The notes beneath the pieces are model-generated. The model was not told the origin of the DNA, ran no database searches, and worked only from the letters and a program-made list of their open reading frames with translations. Source: JBGVMW01 sp045125095 (GTDB lineage: Bacteria; Bacillota; Clostridia; Lachnospirales; Lachnospiraceae). From it: DNA of 38,805 nucleotides. The stretch's first letter is position 1. Each line of letters begins with the position of its first letter. Below, one piece after another: positions 1-9,636 of this stretch. The translations under genes were made by a program, and so were the position numbers. The stretch covers positions 1 to 38,805 of the forward strand of contig JBGVMW010000160.1 of the NCBI GenBank assembly GCA_045125095.1, read 5' to 3'.

Positions 1-176
1 TCTCACTCCCTTCAAACGTAGTGGACACTAAGGCTGTAAAATACACAGCCCAAGTGCCGACGTTTTCAGAGGGTCACATATAGACTATGTAGCAAACAGC
101 TATCTGTCACAAACAATTCTGACAATTCACTACCTTGTTGGCGTTTCGCAATTACCTATTGTGTTTCTTTCATGTA

Positions 177-206
177 TGAAAAGTTCCTGTATTTCTACAG
201 GAACTT
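177..206 (-). terminator. Intrinsic terminator of gyrA
   Basis: Read on the minus strand, a perfect 10-bp stem (AAGTTCCTGT / ACAGGAACTT, 181-190 with 197-206, 6-nt loop) lies 4 nt after the gyrA stop codon and is followed by TTTTC. Bases 1-176 beyond it hold no gene I can recognise; a small hairpin GGCTGT/ACAGCC lies near 33-50. Confidence 0.7.
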
Positions 207-210
207 CTCT

Positions 211-2733
211 TTATGCTTCTGGATTATCTGCTTCTTCACCATCTGCTGATTCTGCCTTAGCCAATTCCGCCTCTGCACGTTCTGCTTCTGTATCTTCTGC
301 TCTTACCTTAGCAATACTTGCAACTGTAATGTCGTCACTCATATCGATTAACTTCACACCAGAAGTAATTCTTCCCAATACGGAAATATCAGAAATATTT
401 AAACGGATAATGATGCCTTCGGTGGTAATTAACAAAATCTGTCTGTGTTCATCTACCGCTTTTACGCCAACAACATTACCTGTCTTTTCTGTAATTTTAT
501 AGCATTTTACACCCTTACCGCCACGGTTCTGTGCAGTAAATTCGCTCATCAGCGTTCTCTTACCCATACCCTTTTCTGATACGATTAACAGAGAATCTCC
601 TTGACTGTCTAACTGCATGCCTACCACTTCATCGCCATCTGTGAGGTTCATACCGATAACACCCATAGATACTCGACCAGTGGATCGGACGTCTTTTTCG
701 TTAAAGCGGATACACATACCATGCTTGGTCACTAACAGAATATCCATTTCATTATTTGTAGTTTTTACTTCGATTAATTCGTCTTCCTCACGAAGATTAA
801 TCGCAGCCAGACCTGTCTTTCGCACATTGGCGTACTCTGTAATTGGTGTCTTCTTAACGATACCTTTCTTCGTTGCCATAAACAGATACTGGTCATCTTT
901 GTATTCTAATATTGGAATCACTGCTGATATCTTCTCATCCGGCTGTAACTGAAGAAGGTTTATAATCGCAGTTCCCCTTGCTGTTCTGGAAGCTTCCGGA
1001 ATCTCATATGCTTTCATGCGGTATACTTTACCAAAGTTGGTAAAGAACATGAGATAATGATGAGTGGTTGTCATAAACAAATCCTCAATATTATCTTCCT
1101 CTAAGGTCTGCATTCCCTTAATTCCTTTTCCTCCACGATGCTGTGAGCGGAAATTATCTACCGTCATTCTCTTGATATACCCTAATCTCGTCATAGAAAT
1201 AACTGTACTTTCATTTGGGATCAGATCTTCCATAGACATATCAAATTCATCAAATCCGATAGCGGTTCTTCTATCATCACCGTATTTATCACGAATCATA
1301 AGAATTTCTGTTTTGATTACACCTAAAAGCTTCTTTTCGTCTGCTAAAATTGCTTTTAATTCTGCAATCTTTGCCATTAATTCTTTGTATTCATCTTCTA
1401 ACTTTTCACGCTCTAAACCGGTAAGAGCACGCAGTCTCATATCTACAATCGCCTGCGCCTGTACATCAGTTAAACCAAAGTGTTCCATCAAGCCTGCCTT
1501 TGCCAACTGTGTGGTTCTGGAACCTCTGATAATCTTAATAACTTCATCAATATTATCAAGGGCAATTAGTAAACCTTCTACAATATGAGCACGTTCTTCA
1601 GCCTTGTTCAAATCGTATCTGGTTCTTCTTGTTACTACATCTTCCTGATGCTTTAAATAGTATGTCAGCATATCCAATAAGCTTAATACCTTTGGCTCGT
1701 TGTTTACAAGGGCAAGCATGATTACACCAAAGGTATCCTGCAACTGTGTATGCTTATAAAGCTGATTTAATAGTACATTGGCATTAACATCTTTGCGCAA
1801 TTCAATAGAAATACGCATACCTTCTCTATCGGACTCGTCCGTAATAGCAGTAATACCATCAATCTTTTTATCTTTTACTAATTCCGCGATCTTTTCAATC
1901 AATCGTGCTTTATTTACCATGTATGGAAGTTCCGTTACCACAATGCGGTTCTTTCCATTCTGCATTGGTTCAATATTGGTTACCGCACGCACACGGATTT
2001 TACCTCGACCGGTACGATATGCCTGTTCAATTCCTCTTGTTCCTAAAATCGTAGCACCAGTTGGGAAATCAGGACCTTTAACGATCTCTAAAATTTCTTC
2101 AATTGTGGTATCACGATCCTCTTCAATGCGATTGTCAATAATCTTCACAACGCCATTAATTACCTCACGAAGATTGTGTGGTGGGATATTGGTAGCCATA
2201 CCAACAGCAATACCATTTGTACCATTGACAAGCAGATTTGGGTATCTGGATGGCAATACGATTGGCTCTTTTTCTGTACCGTCAAAGTTCGGTGTAAAGT
2301 CAACGGTATCTTTGTTGATATCCGCTAACATTTCCATTGAAATTTTACTTAATCGTGCTTCTGTATAACGCATAGCAGCAGCGCCATCGCCATCTACAGA
2401 ACCAAAGTTACCATGACCATCTACTAGTGGATAACGGGTAGACCAGTCCTGTGCCATATTTACTAACGCACCATAAATAGAGCTGTCACCATGAGGGTGA
2501 TATTTACCCATGGAATCACCGACGATACGGGCACATTTACGATGTGGCTTATCCGGACCGTTGTTCAACTCAATCATAGAATATAACACGCGTCGTTGTA
2601 CTGGCTTTAAACCATCTCTTACATCTGGCAATGCTCTGGATGCAATAACACTCATGGCATAGTCTATGTAGGCATCTTCCATTTTTTTCTTCAGGTCAAC
2701 GTTCTCAACCTGGTCGAAAATATTGTCTTCCAT
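211..2733 (-). CDS. gyrA: DNA gyrase subunit A
   Basis: 840 aa. The breakage-reunion subunit of gyrase, which introduces negative supercoils with GyrB. The N-terminal winged-helix region carries the catalytic tyrosine at about Tyr123 in AAMRYTEARL. The quinolone-determining region reads HPHGDSSIYGAL, so Ser84 matches E. coli Ser83 and Gly88 occupies the position of Asp87. The C-terminal DNA-wrapping domain has the GyrA-box motif QHRGGKG and a second RGGKG repeat, which separates gyrase from ParC. The C-terminus is an acidic, Ala/Glu-rich tail. It lies 17 nt after gyrB on the same strand and is the last gene of the leftward replication block. Length and motifs fit the family, so the call is secure. 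Confidence 0.98.
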   Translation of the reverse strand: MEDNIFDQVENVDLKKKMEDAYIDYAMSVIASRALPDVRDGLKPVQRRVLYSMIELNNGPDKPHRKCARIVGDSMGKYHPHGDSSIYGALVNMAQDWSTRYPLVDGHGNFGSVDGDGAAAMRYTEARLSKISMEMLADINKDTVDFTPNFDGTEKEPIVLPSRYPNLLVNGTNGIAVGMATNIPPHNLREVINGVVKIIDNRIEEDRDTTIEEILEIVKGPDFPTGATILGTRGIEQAYRTGRGKIRVRAVTNIEPMQNGKNRIVVTELPYMVNKARLIEKIAELVKDKKIDGITAITDESDREGMRISIELRKDVNANVLLNQLYKHTQLQDTFGVIMLALVNNEPKVLSLLDMLTYYLKHQEDVVTRRTRYDLNKAEERAHIVEGLLIALDNIDEVIKIIRGSRTTQLAKAGLMEHFGLTDVQAQAIVDMRLRALTGLEREKLEDEYKELMAKIAELKAILADEKKLLGVIKTEILMIRDKYGDDRRTAIGFDEFDMSMEDLIPNESTVISMTRLGYIKRMTVDNFRSQHRGGKGIKGMQTLEEDNIEDLFMTTTHHYLMFFTNFGKVYRMKAYEIPEASRTARGTAIINLLQLQPDEKISAVIPILEYKDDQYLFMATKKGIVKKTPITEYANVRKTGLAAINLREEDELIEVKTTNNEMDILLVTKHGMCIRFNEKDVRSTGRVSMGVIGMNLTDGDEVVGMQLDSQGDSLLIVSEKGMGKRTLMSEFTAQNRGGKGVKCYKITEKTGNVVGVKAVDEHRQILLITTEGIIIRLNISDISVLGRITSGVKLIDMSDDITVASIAKVRAEDTEAERAEAELAKAESADGEEADNPEA

Positions 2734-2750
2734 TTTGCTCCTCCAGTCTG

Positions 2751-4670
2751 TTAAATATCAATATTCTGAGCAAATGTAGCATTTGCCTCGATAAATTCAC
2801 GTCTAGGTTCTACTTTATCACCCATCAGTGTGTTAAATGTTAAATCAAGTTCTGCGCTTTGTTCTTCGTTCATAGTTACACGCATAAGGATTCGTTTTTC
2901 CGGATCCATAGTTGTTTCCCAGAGCTGTTCGGCATCCATTTCTCCAAGACCTTTGTAGCGCTGAATTTTTACGTTCTGGTCTAATCCAATTTCTTTTAAG
3001 ATTGCTTCCTGCTCTTTATCATCATAAGCGTACCAGACCTTCTTATTTTTCTCAATCTTGAAGAGTGGTGGTTTTGCAAGGTATACATAGCCCTGCTTAA
3101 TCAGCTCCGGCATAAAGCGGTAAATGAATGTAAGTAGTAATGTACTAATATGCGCACCATCCACATCGGCATCTGTCATGATAATAATTTTGTGATAACG
3201 CAACTTGCTGATATCAAAATCATCATGAATACCAGTACCAAAAGCCGTAATCATTGCTTTGATTTCTGCATTGGCATAAATCTTATCCAGTCTTGCTTTT
3301 TCTACATTCAAAATCTTACCACGAAGTGGAAGTATCGCCTGTGTCGCACGACTTCTTGCTGACTTTGCAGAACCACCAGCGGAATCACCCTCTACGATGT
3401 AAATTTCACAGTTTTCCGGATTCTTGTCGGTACAGTCTGCTAATTTGCCCGGAAGGCTCATTCCATCTAATGCTGTTTTTCTTCTTGTCAAATCTCTTGC
3501 TTTTCTGGCAGCTTCTCTTGCACGCTGTGCCATAATAGATTTCTCTAAAATAATCTTGGCAACCTGCGGGTTCTGCTCAAGGAAATATGTAAGCTGCTCA
3601 CTTACTACACTGTCTACCGCACCTCTGGCTTCGCTGTTACCCAATTTCTGCTTCGTCTGACCTTCAAACTGTGGTTCCTCAATCTTGACACTGATAATTG
3701 CTGTTAATCCCTCTCTGATATCTTCTCCGGATAAACTTTCATTTTCTTTAATGAGCTTATTGTTCTTTGCATAATCATTAAAGGTCTTTGTAAGGGCATT
3801 ACGGAAACCAGTAAGATGTGTACCACCTTCTGGTGTGGTAATGTTATTAACAAAGCTGTAACTGCTGTCATTATAGGAATCATTGTGCTGCATGGCAACT
3901 TCCACATACACATTATTCTTACTGCCTTCACAATATATTACCTCTGGGTATAACGCTTCCTTTGAACGATTCAGGTAAGTTACAAATTCCTTAATACCAC
4001 CTTCGTAGTAGAACACACGCTCTACCGGTTCCTCCGGTCTGTTATCCTGCAAGGTTATGTGAATTCCTTTTGTTAAAAATGCAGTTTCTCTGAAACGCTG
4101 TTTTAACGTGTCAAAGTCAAATACGGTCTCCTCGAAAATTTCTTTATCCGGCAGAAAGGTTACTTTTGTTCCTGTTTTACCCGGTTCACATTCGCCAACC
4201 TCTTTTAACTTATACATAACTTTACCACGCTCGTAACGCTGTTTATAAATCTTGCCATCGGTAAAGATTTCTACCTCTAACCATTCGGATAATGCATTTA
4301 CAACAGAAGCACCTACACCGTGTAAACCACCTGATACTTTATATCCGCCACCACCGAATTTACCACCTGCATGAAGAATGGTAAATACCACTTCTACTGC
4401 CGGAATACCTGCTTTGTGATTGATACCAATCGGAATACCACGTCCATTGTCAATAACGGTAATGGAATTATCCGGGTTAATGGTTACTAAAATTTTAGTA
4501 CAAAAGCCTGCTAATGCTTCATCTACTGAATTATCAACGATTTCATAAACAAGATGATGCAAACCGCGTGTGGAGGTACTTCCAATATACATACCTGGTC
4601 TTTTACGCACGGCCTCTAATCCCTCTAATATTTGAATTTGATCTGCTCCGTATTCTGCACTCATTTTCAT
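2751..4670 (-). CDS. gyrB: DNA gyrase subunit B
   Basis: 639 aa. The ATPase subunit of gyrase. The N-terminal GHKL ATPase shows EIVDNSVDEALAG (Mg/ATP site), DNGRGIPIG and GGLHGVGASVVNALS. The TOPRIM domain shows EGDSAGGSAKSARSR and IIIMTDADVDGAHI, followed by the C-terminal QRYKGLGEMDAEQLWETTM block typical of GyrB. Two adjacent Met codons (residues 1 and 3) could both start; neither has a strong Shine-Dalgarno site, although GGAAA lies just upstream. It is 92 nt after recF and 17 nt before gyrA, so a recF-gyrB-gyrA transcript is likely. Confidence 0.98.
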   Translation of the reverse strand: MKMSAEYGADQIQILEGLEAVRKRPGMYIGSTSTRGLHHLVYEIVDNSVDEALAGFCTKILVTINPDNSITVIDNGRGIPIGINHKAGIPAVEVVFTILHAGGKFGGGGYKVSGGLHGVGASVVNALSEWLEVEIFTDGKIYKQRYERGKVMYKLKEVGECEPGKTGTKVTFLPDKEIFEETVFDFDTLKQRFRETAFLTKGIHITLQDNRPEEPVERVFYYEGGIKEFVTYLNRSKEALYPEVIYCEGSKNNVYVEVAMQHNDSYNDSSYSFVNNITTPEGGTHLTGFRNALTKTFNDYAKNNKLIKENESLSGEDIREGLTAIISVKIEEPQFEGQTKQKLGNSEARGAVDSVVSEQLTYFLEQNPQVAKIILEKSIMAQRAREAARKARDLTRRKTALDGMSLPGKLADCTDKNPENCEIYIVEGDSAGGSAKSARSRATQAILPLRGKILNVEKARLDKIYANAEIKAMITAFGTGIHDDFDISKLRYHKIIIMTDADVDGAHISTLLLTFIYRFMPELIKQGYVYLAKPPLFKIEKNKKVWYAYDDKEQEAILKEIGLDQNVKIQRYKGLGEMDAEQLWETTMDPEKRILMRVTMNEEQSAELDLTFNTLMGDKVEPRREFIEANATFAQNIDI

Positions 4671-4762
4671 TTTCCAGCATAGGAAGTATCTCCATATGCG
4701 CCCTTTCGGCTTCCTTTCTTTTTATGATTTTGGTTATGTGTAACTATTCTGTACCTTCATAG

Positions 4763-5848
4763 TTATGGTTGTGTTACTATTTGTCCTTCTTTTATCCGGA
4801 AAACCCGGTGAATATTAAATTGATTGGCAACAAAATCATCCAATCCGGTACAAGTAATAATCGTCTGTGTATCCTGAATACTATCTAACAAATGTTTCTG
4901 CCTGTTACTGTCAAGCTCTGATAACACATCATCCAACAACAGCACCGGCGTATCATGTATTCGCCTCTTGACTAATTCTATTTCTGCTAACTTTAAGGAT
5001 AATGCTGACGTTCTCTGTTGTCCCTGAGAACCATATTTTCGGATGTCAATGCCATTTACCACAAAATTAATGTCATCTCTATGAGGACCTGATGTGGTAG
5101 TCCGGTTTTTTTTATCTTTTTCAAAATTGTCTGTCAGCTTTTTTTCAAATTCTTCTTCCTCACAATCCGGCTCGTATTGAAGATGCAGTGTCTCTTTTCC
5201 ACCAGACAACTTTCCATGAACCGTTTCTGCAATCTGACTCAGTTCCTCTAAAAAGCTTCTTCTTCTCGCCATCACTTCCCTGCCATACATACATACCTGC
5301 ATATCCCAGACAGGAAGCGTATCTAAAAGATCCGGTCGAAAATCAATATCCTTTAACAGCTTATTCCGCTGATTTAATGCCTTATTATATTTTGTTAAAT
5401 TGCTCAGATAAATCTTATCTAACTGACACAATTCCAAATCCAGAAAACGGCGCCTCTCTGATGGACCTCTCTTAATGATGTCTAAGTCCTCAGGGGAAAA
5501 GAAAATAATATTTAGAATGCCAAGAAGCTCACCCGAACGTTTAATTGGCATTCCATTGATGGCAATCCCTTTTGCCTGATTCTTCTTTAAATGCATATCT
5601 ATGCGGTATTCAAAATCATACTTTTCAACCAGCGTCCGGATATGCGCTTCCTCATATCCAAATTGCAACATTTCCCGATCCTTTGATGCCCGGTGGGATT
5701 TTGTTGTGCCGCTTACATAAACAGCCTCCAGAACATTTGTCTTCCCTTGCGCATTGTCACCATATAAAATATTGGTGCCTGCATCAAATTCCATGGATAA
5801 GGAATCATAATTTCTGAAATTTTTCAATTCAACTGACTTAATAATCAT
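4763..5848 (-). CDS. recF: DNA replication and repair protein RecF
   Basis: 361 aa. An SMC-like ABC ATPase that binds single-strand gaps and helps load RecA. Walker A is GDNAQGKT at about residues 30-37, the signature motif is SQGQQRTSALSLKLAE, and Walker B is PVLLLDDVLSELD followed by a D-loop region. The N-terminus MIIKSVELKNFRNY is typical. The start follows a CCGGAG ribosome-binding site 5 nt away. The S4-domain gene ends 11 nt upstream on the same strand, the conserved dnaN-S4-recF order of Firmicutes. Confidence 0.97.
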   Translation of the reverse strand: MIIKSVELKNFRNYDSLSMEFDAGTNILYGDNAQGKTNVLEAVYVSGTTKSHRASKDREMLQFGYEEAHIRTLVEKYDFEYRIDMHLKKNQAKGIAINGMPIKRSGELLGILNIIFFSPEDLDIIKRGPSERRRFLDLELCQLDKIYLSNLTKYNKALNQRNKLLKDIDFRPDLLDTLPVWDMQVCMYGREVMARRRSFLEELSQIAETVHGKLSGGKETLHLQYEPDCEEEEFEKKLTDNFEKDKKNRTTTSGPHRDDINFVVNGIDIRKYGSQGQQRTSALSLKLAEIELVKRRIHDTPVLLLDDVLSELDSNRQKHLLDSIQDTQTIITCTGLDDFVANQFNIHRVFRIKEGQIVTQP

Positions 5849-5859
5849 ACAAACTCCGG

Positions 5860-6069
5860 TTAATTGATAATGGTAAACTCTTTTCCCTGAAAGGACACCA
5901 CATCTCCAGCAACTAATTTTCTGCCTCGTCGTTCATCCACTTCACCATTTACCATTACTTCTCCATTCTGAATGACTATCTTTGCTTCTACTCCAGAATC
6001 TACAAATCCAGCCAGCTTCATGGCCTGTCCTAATTTAATAAATTCATCTCTGATTCTTACCTGTTCCAT
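5860..6069 (-). CDS. yaaA: S4-domain RNA-binding protein (YaaA/RlbA type)
   Basis: 69 aa. A single S4-fold domain: KLGQAMKLAGFVDSGVEAK, then VMVNGEVDERRGRKL, the alpha-L RNA-binding surface of the S4 superfamily. It sits between dnaN and recF, where B. subtilis has yaaA (rlbA), a protein linked to 50S assembly. The start is preceded by AGAGGT. That function comes from the B. subtilis orthologue and is not shown here. Confidence 0.93.
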   Translation of the reverse strand: MEQVRIRDEFIKLGQAMKLAGFVDSGVEAKIVIQNGEVMVNGEVDERRGRKLVAGDVVSFQGKEFTIIN

Positions 6070-6119
6070 TACTTACCTCTATTCTGCTGCGGTATGCAGG
6101 CTTTTTATATATTTTAATA

Positions 6120-7229
6120 TTATACTGCTGTATTAAAATTAACCGGTAAAATAAGATAAATATACTGGCTTTCCTCATCACGGATAATACAAGGTGCTTT
6201 TGAATTCACCATGTAAATCGTAATCATCTCATCATCAATGACACGAAGCGCATCCATAATCAGCTTTGGATTAAAGCCTATTAATATGTCCTTACCATCT
6301 TTATCAATATCAATGCTCTCATCCATGGAACCAATAAAGGAGTTTACCTTTAATTCCATTGTTCCATCTGTGATATGCATAATAATCGGTCTTTTATCTC
6401 CTTCTTTTACAAGAAGTGTGGCACGGTCAATACAATCTAGCAATTCTTTTTTGTTAATCTTCATCATAACTTCATAATCGCTAGAGACCATCTGCTCAAT
6501 ACGGAAAAATTCTCCTTCAATTAAACGTGATACGACAGTTGTATTGTTAAATTCAAAAATAACATGATTATCGGTAAAGAAAATCAATACCATTGATTCT
6601 GCATCACCAGATAAAATTTTACTGATTTCATTTAATGTTTTTCCAGGAATAATCACTTTTCTATCCGGGTAATCTTCCTTTAATTCAATATTGCGGATAG
6701 AGATACGATGTCCATCTAAGGAAGACACCTTTAATTTATTTTCATGGATCGAAAATAACTCACCTGTCATAACCTTGTTGGTATCGTTATCTGCAATAGA
6801 AAAGATTGTCTGTCTGATCACTTCTTTTAATGTAAATTCAGACAGTTCAATAAAATCCGTTTTCTCAATTTCAGGAAGTCTGGTAAACTCATCACCCGGC
6901 TTACCTATAATGGAAAACTTTGCTTTTTCACAAGTAATAATGGTTTTAAAGTTTTCATCTGTTTCAATCACGACATCATTATCTGGCAGCTTACGAACAA
7001 TCTCAGAAAAGATTTTGGCATCTAAAGCTATCACACCTTTTTCAATGACTTCACCATCAATGACTGTTTCAATACCTAATTCCATATCATTAGCAATCAG
7101 ATGAATACCATTTTCTGATACATCTATAAGAATACATTCCAGAATTGTCATTGTTGTCTTTTGCGGTACAGCTTTCTGAACAATAGATACTCCATGTACC
7201 AGATTTGCTTTTGAACATATAAATTTCAT
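6120..7229 (-). CDS. dnaN: DNA polymerase III beta subunit (sliding clamp)
   Basis: 369 aa from the chosen ATG. The ring-shaped processivity clamp of DNA polymerase III. The protein begins MKFICSKANLVHGVSIVQKA, shows the three-fold clamp repeat, and ends in YLILPVNFNT, the conserved C-terminal segment near the protein-binding pocket. The start at 7229 is set by a perfect GGAGG (7238-7242) 8 nt upstream. An in-frame TTG at 7244 lies inside or before that site and is rejected. It lies downstream of dnaA, separated by about 320 nt of DnaA-box DNA. Confidence 0.97.
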   Translation of the reverse strand: MKFICSKANLVHGVSIVQKAVPQKTTMTILECILIDVSENGIHLIANDMELGIETVIDGEVIEKGVIALDAKIFSEIVRKLPDNDVVIETDENFKTIITCEKAKFSIIGKPGDEFTRLPEIEKTDFIELSEFTLKEVIRQTIFSIADNDTNKVMTGELFSIHENKLKVSSLDGHRISIRNIELKEDYPDRKVIIPGKTLNEISKILSGDAESMVLIFFTDNHVIFEFNNTTVVSRLIEGEFFRIEQMVSSDYEVMMKINKKELLDCIDRATLLVKEGDKRPIIMHITDGTMELKVNSFIGSMDESIDIDKDGKDILIGFNPKLIMDALRVIDDEMITIYMVNSKAPCIIRDEESQYIYLILPVNFNTAV

Positions 7230-7246
7230 GAAAAAGTCCTCCAATC

Positions 7247-7549
7247 CTCTAAATGGATATGTGTATAAAAAATTTAATTTGACACGAAATCATAAGTTTT
7301 ATACACATTCGCAGAGCGAAATCATAGATGAAATGTGTATATAAATAATTTTCGTAGTCTTAATAATAGGCATTGTGAAAATGTTAAAAACTCTGGAAAG
7401 CCTTAAAGATCAAGGGTTTCAGGTTAAAAATTAATGTGAATACCTTAAAATTTGCCTGTTAATTGCTGGTGATAAAAAAATAAGCGAAAAAATCCTTACA
7501 CAGTAAACAAAAACCAAAATCACAGGACATCCACAGGTTATCCACATAA
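7247..7549. other. oriC subregion between dnaA and dnaN (DnaA boxes)
   Basis: This gene-free stretch holds a consensus DnaA box TTATCCACA at 7538-7546 (+), an imperfect ACATCCACA at 7527-7535, TTATACACA at 7299-7307 (+), its inverse TGTGTATAA at 7260-7268, and TGTGTATAT at 7334-7342. DnaA-box clusters on both sides of dnaA are known for bipartite Firmicute origins such as that of B. subtilis. Which cluster unwinds cannot be decided from the sequence; the AT-rich tract in the other cluster favours that side. Confidence 0.75.
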
Positions 7550-8953
7550 TTAATTTGGTATGATTTTCTTTTTAATGATCTCCAGATTCTTAGTAATATC
7601 TTCATTCTGATTTGCAATTCCCTTATCAACATTCTTAATGCCGTTCAGAATTGTTGTGTGGTCACGTCCGCCAAGAAGTGCACCGATATCTTTTAAAGAT
7701 GTATCAGTCAGAGTACGGCAAAGGTACATTGCAATAAAACGCGGAGTGGCAATATTTTTACTCTTTTTGGTGGATTCTAAGTCTTTAATCGTTACATTGT
7801 AATGCTCTGCAACCGTTTCAATAATCAATGAAGCAGTAATCTGCTTTGGAGAATCCGCAAAAATGTAATCTTTTAAGGCATCCTTCGTATAATCAATTGT
7901 AATTTCTTTCTTCGGTATATTGTGAAGGCGTGAATAAGCAACCAGCTTTGTGAAAGCACCCTCTAATTCTCTAATATTTGACTTAATATTAGAAGCAATG
8001 AATTTAATAATCTCATAATGGAAGTAGTCACTGGTTGTAGGAACCTTAGTACCATCATAAATTTCAAAGCCATCCAATTCCGCTTTTTTGCGGAGGATAG
8101 CTACCTTTGTCTCGAAATCAGGCTTTGAGATATCTCCCATAAGACCCCACTCGAAACGAGAACGGAAACGGTCGTCTAAGTTGTCAATGTCCTTTGGCGC
8201 TTTATCAGAAGTAATTACAATCTGCTTCTTTAATCCATGAAGGTGGTTGAAGGTATGGAAGAATTCTTCCTGTGTACTTTCTTTACCTATAATAAATTGG
8301 ATATCATCGATAAGCAGCACATCAATATTGCGGTACTTATCACGAAGCTTACTCATACTGTCTTTATTACCAAAACGAATGGATTCAATTACTTCGTTTG
8401 TGAATTCCTCAGATGTAACACAAAGAACCTTCATGTCAGGATTGGCATCTAAAATGTAGTTACCAATTGCATGCATAAGGTGTGTTTTACCTAATCCCGG
8501 TCCCCCGTAAATGTAGAGCGGATTGTAGGTCTCTCCCGGCATTTCTGCAACAGCAAGTGCCGCAGAATGGGCAAATTCATTATTTTTACCAACGATAAAG
8601 GTATCAAATGTGTATTTCGTATTTAATGTAGAACGATTTGCAGTTGTACTTTTAGAAGAAAGCGTTTCTTTTTTAGAAGAATCAACCTGATCTGCTAATT
8701 CACTTTCAATCAGAAAGTCAATGTCATATTCTTCTCCCAGAACCTCGGCAATGGTAACCTTAATCTGGTCTGAATATTTCTTCCTTATTAAATCGCGTTT
8801 TTGCTGTTCTGGTACAAGAAAATAAATCATATCATCCTCTACACGATAGATAGAAATAGATAAAATCCATGTCTTAAAGGCGATATCTGATATTTCGTAC
8901 TCGATTTTCAGTCTGTTTAAAATGTCGTTCCATTTTTCTTTTAACCGTTCCAT
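7550..8953 (-). CDS. dnaA: Chromosomal replication initiator DnaA
   Basis: 467 aa from the chosen start. It binds DnaA boxes and opens the origin. Domain I is the N-terminal 80 or so residues and domain II a Ser/Thr/Lys-rich linker. Domain III (AAA+) has Walker A GGPGLGKT at about 150-157 and Walker B VLLIDDIQFI. Domain IV carries the DNA-binding signature LGGRDHTTILNGI. The ATG at 8953 has GGAG 9 nt upstream; the in-frame ATG at 8962 directly abuts that GGAG and is unlikely to be used. DnaA-box clusters lie on both sides of the gene. Confidence 0.98.
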   Translation of the reverse strand: MERLKEKWNDILNRLKIEYEISDIAFKTWILSISIYRVEDDMIYFLVPEQQKRDLIRKKYSDQIKVTIAEVLGEEYDIDFLIESELADQVDSSKKETLSSKSTTANRSTLNTKYTFDTFIVGKNNEFAHSAALAVAEMPGETYNPLYIYGGPGLGKTHLMHAIGNYILDANPDMKVLCVTSEEFTNEVIESIRFGNKDSMSKLRDKYRNIDVLLIDDIQFIIGKESTQEEFFHTFNHLHGLKKQIVITSDKAPKDIDNLDDRFRSRFEWGLMGDISKPDFETKVAILRKKAELDGFEIYDGTKVPTTSDYFHYEIIKFIASNIKSNIRELEGAFTKLVAYSRLHNIPKKEITIDYTKDALKDYIFADSPKQITASLIIETVAEHYNVTIKDLESTKKSKNIATPRFIAMYLCRTLTDTSLKDIGALLGGRDHTTILNGIKNVDKGIANQNEDITKNLEIIKKKIIPN

Positions 8954-8989
8954 AGTGTTCATCTCCAGGCGTTTGTATATTTAATGGAA

Positions 8990-9525
8990 TATCACGCACT
9001 CAAATAAAACCGTGTACCTTATTTTTTAACACGGCCTACCAGTGAATAAAATATCCCTAATAATAAATATTACAATAATAAATAATACTTATATCTTATA
9101 CTAAAATGAAAAATAAAGCAAACAAAAAATTCCTATGTGGATGGTGGAGCGAAAAAGGAGTTGTCCACAGCCTGTTAATTTTGTAAAGTGGAGCGTGTGA
9201 AAATGGTGATGCGGTGTGGGATCAGAGGGAATTTGAGGTGGAAAATTGAAAAAAATAGAAGTTATTCACATGAGTGGAAAAGTGGTTATACACACCTGAA
9301 AATGTGGCTAAGATCAAGGAAAAATAGAGATCTGAGATCAAAAAATCAACAACGTATACACAGTTATCCACAATTTGTCCACAATTTGTGGATAACTCAA
9401 AAAATCCACTGGTGGAGAAAGTGAATTAGTGGAAAAAGATGCAAAAGAGAGATCGGAATCAACAAAGTTGTCCACAATTCAAAATAGTTTATACAGAAAA
9501 AAATATAAAAAAAATCAGGTTTTGC
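8990..9525. other. oriC subregion upstream of dnaA (DnaA-box cluster and AT-rich tract)
   Basis: This gene-free stretch holds many DnaA boxes. Consensus TTATCCACA is at 9364-9372 (+) and TGTGGATAA at 9387-9395 (-). Variants are TTGTCCACA at 9161-9169, 9375-9383 and 9468-9476, TTATTCACA at 9262-9270, TTATACACA at 9286-9294 and GTATACACA at 9354-9362. The interval 9477-9520 is almost pure A/T and is a plausible unwinding element next to the densest boxes (9354-9395). Dense boxes between divergent dnaA and rpmH are the classic position of a Firmicute origin. Confidence 0.85.
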
Positions 9526-9554
9526 TTGACTTATCAAACTTGTTTGCATATAAT
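9526..9554 (+). promoter_or_regulatory. Sigma-A promoter of rpmH
   Basis: TTGACT at 9526-9531 and TATAAT at 9549-9554 are separated by 17 nt, next to the origin. The predicted transcript starts near 9561, giving a leader of about 75 nt before rpmH. Confidence 0.85.
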
Positions 9555-9636
9555 TGAAATGATGTTTTTATGGCAGACAAGATTACTACCATATATTTTT
9601 AATAGATATCTGGTGTTTAAAGGAGGTGTGTTAGTA

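Noticed and set aside
161..2368. Long open frames on the plus strand across gyrA
   Set aside because: They are antisense shadows of gyrA, low-complexity Ser/Ile-rich translations without ribosome-binding sites.
9439..9636. N-terminal extension of rpmH
   Set aside because: It would run through the consensus promoter and past AGGAGG at 9621; L34 proteins are 44-46 aa.
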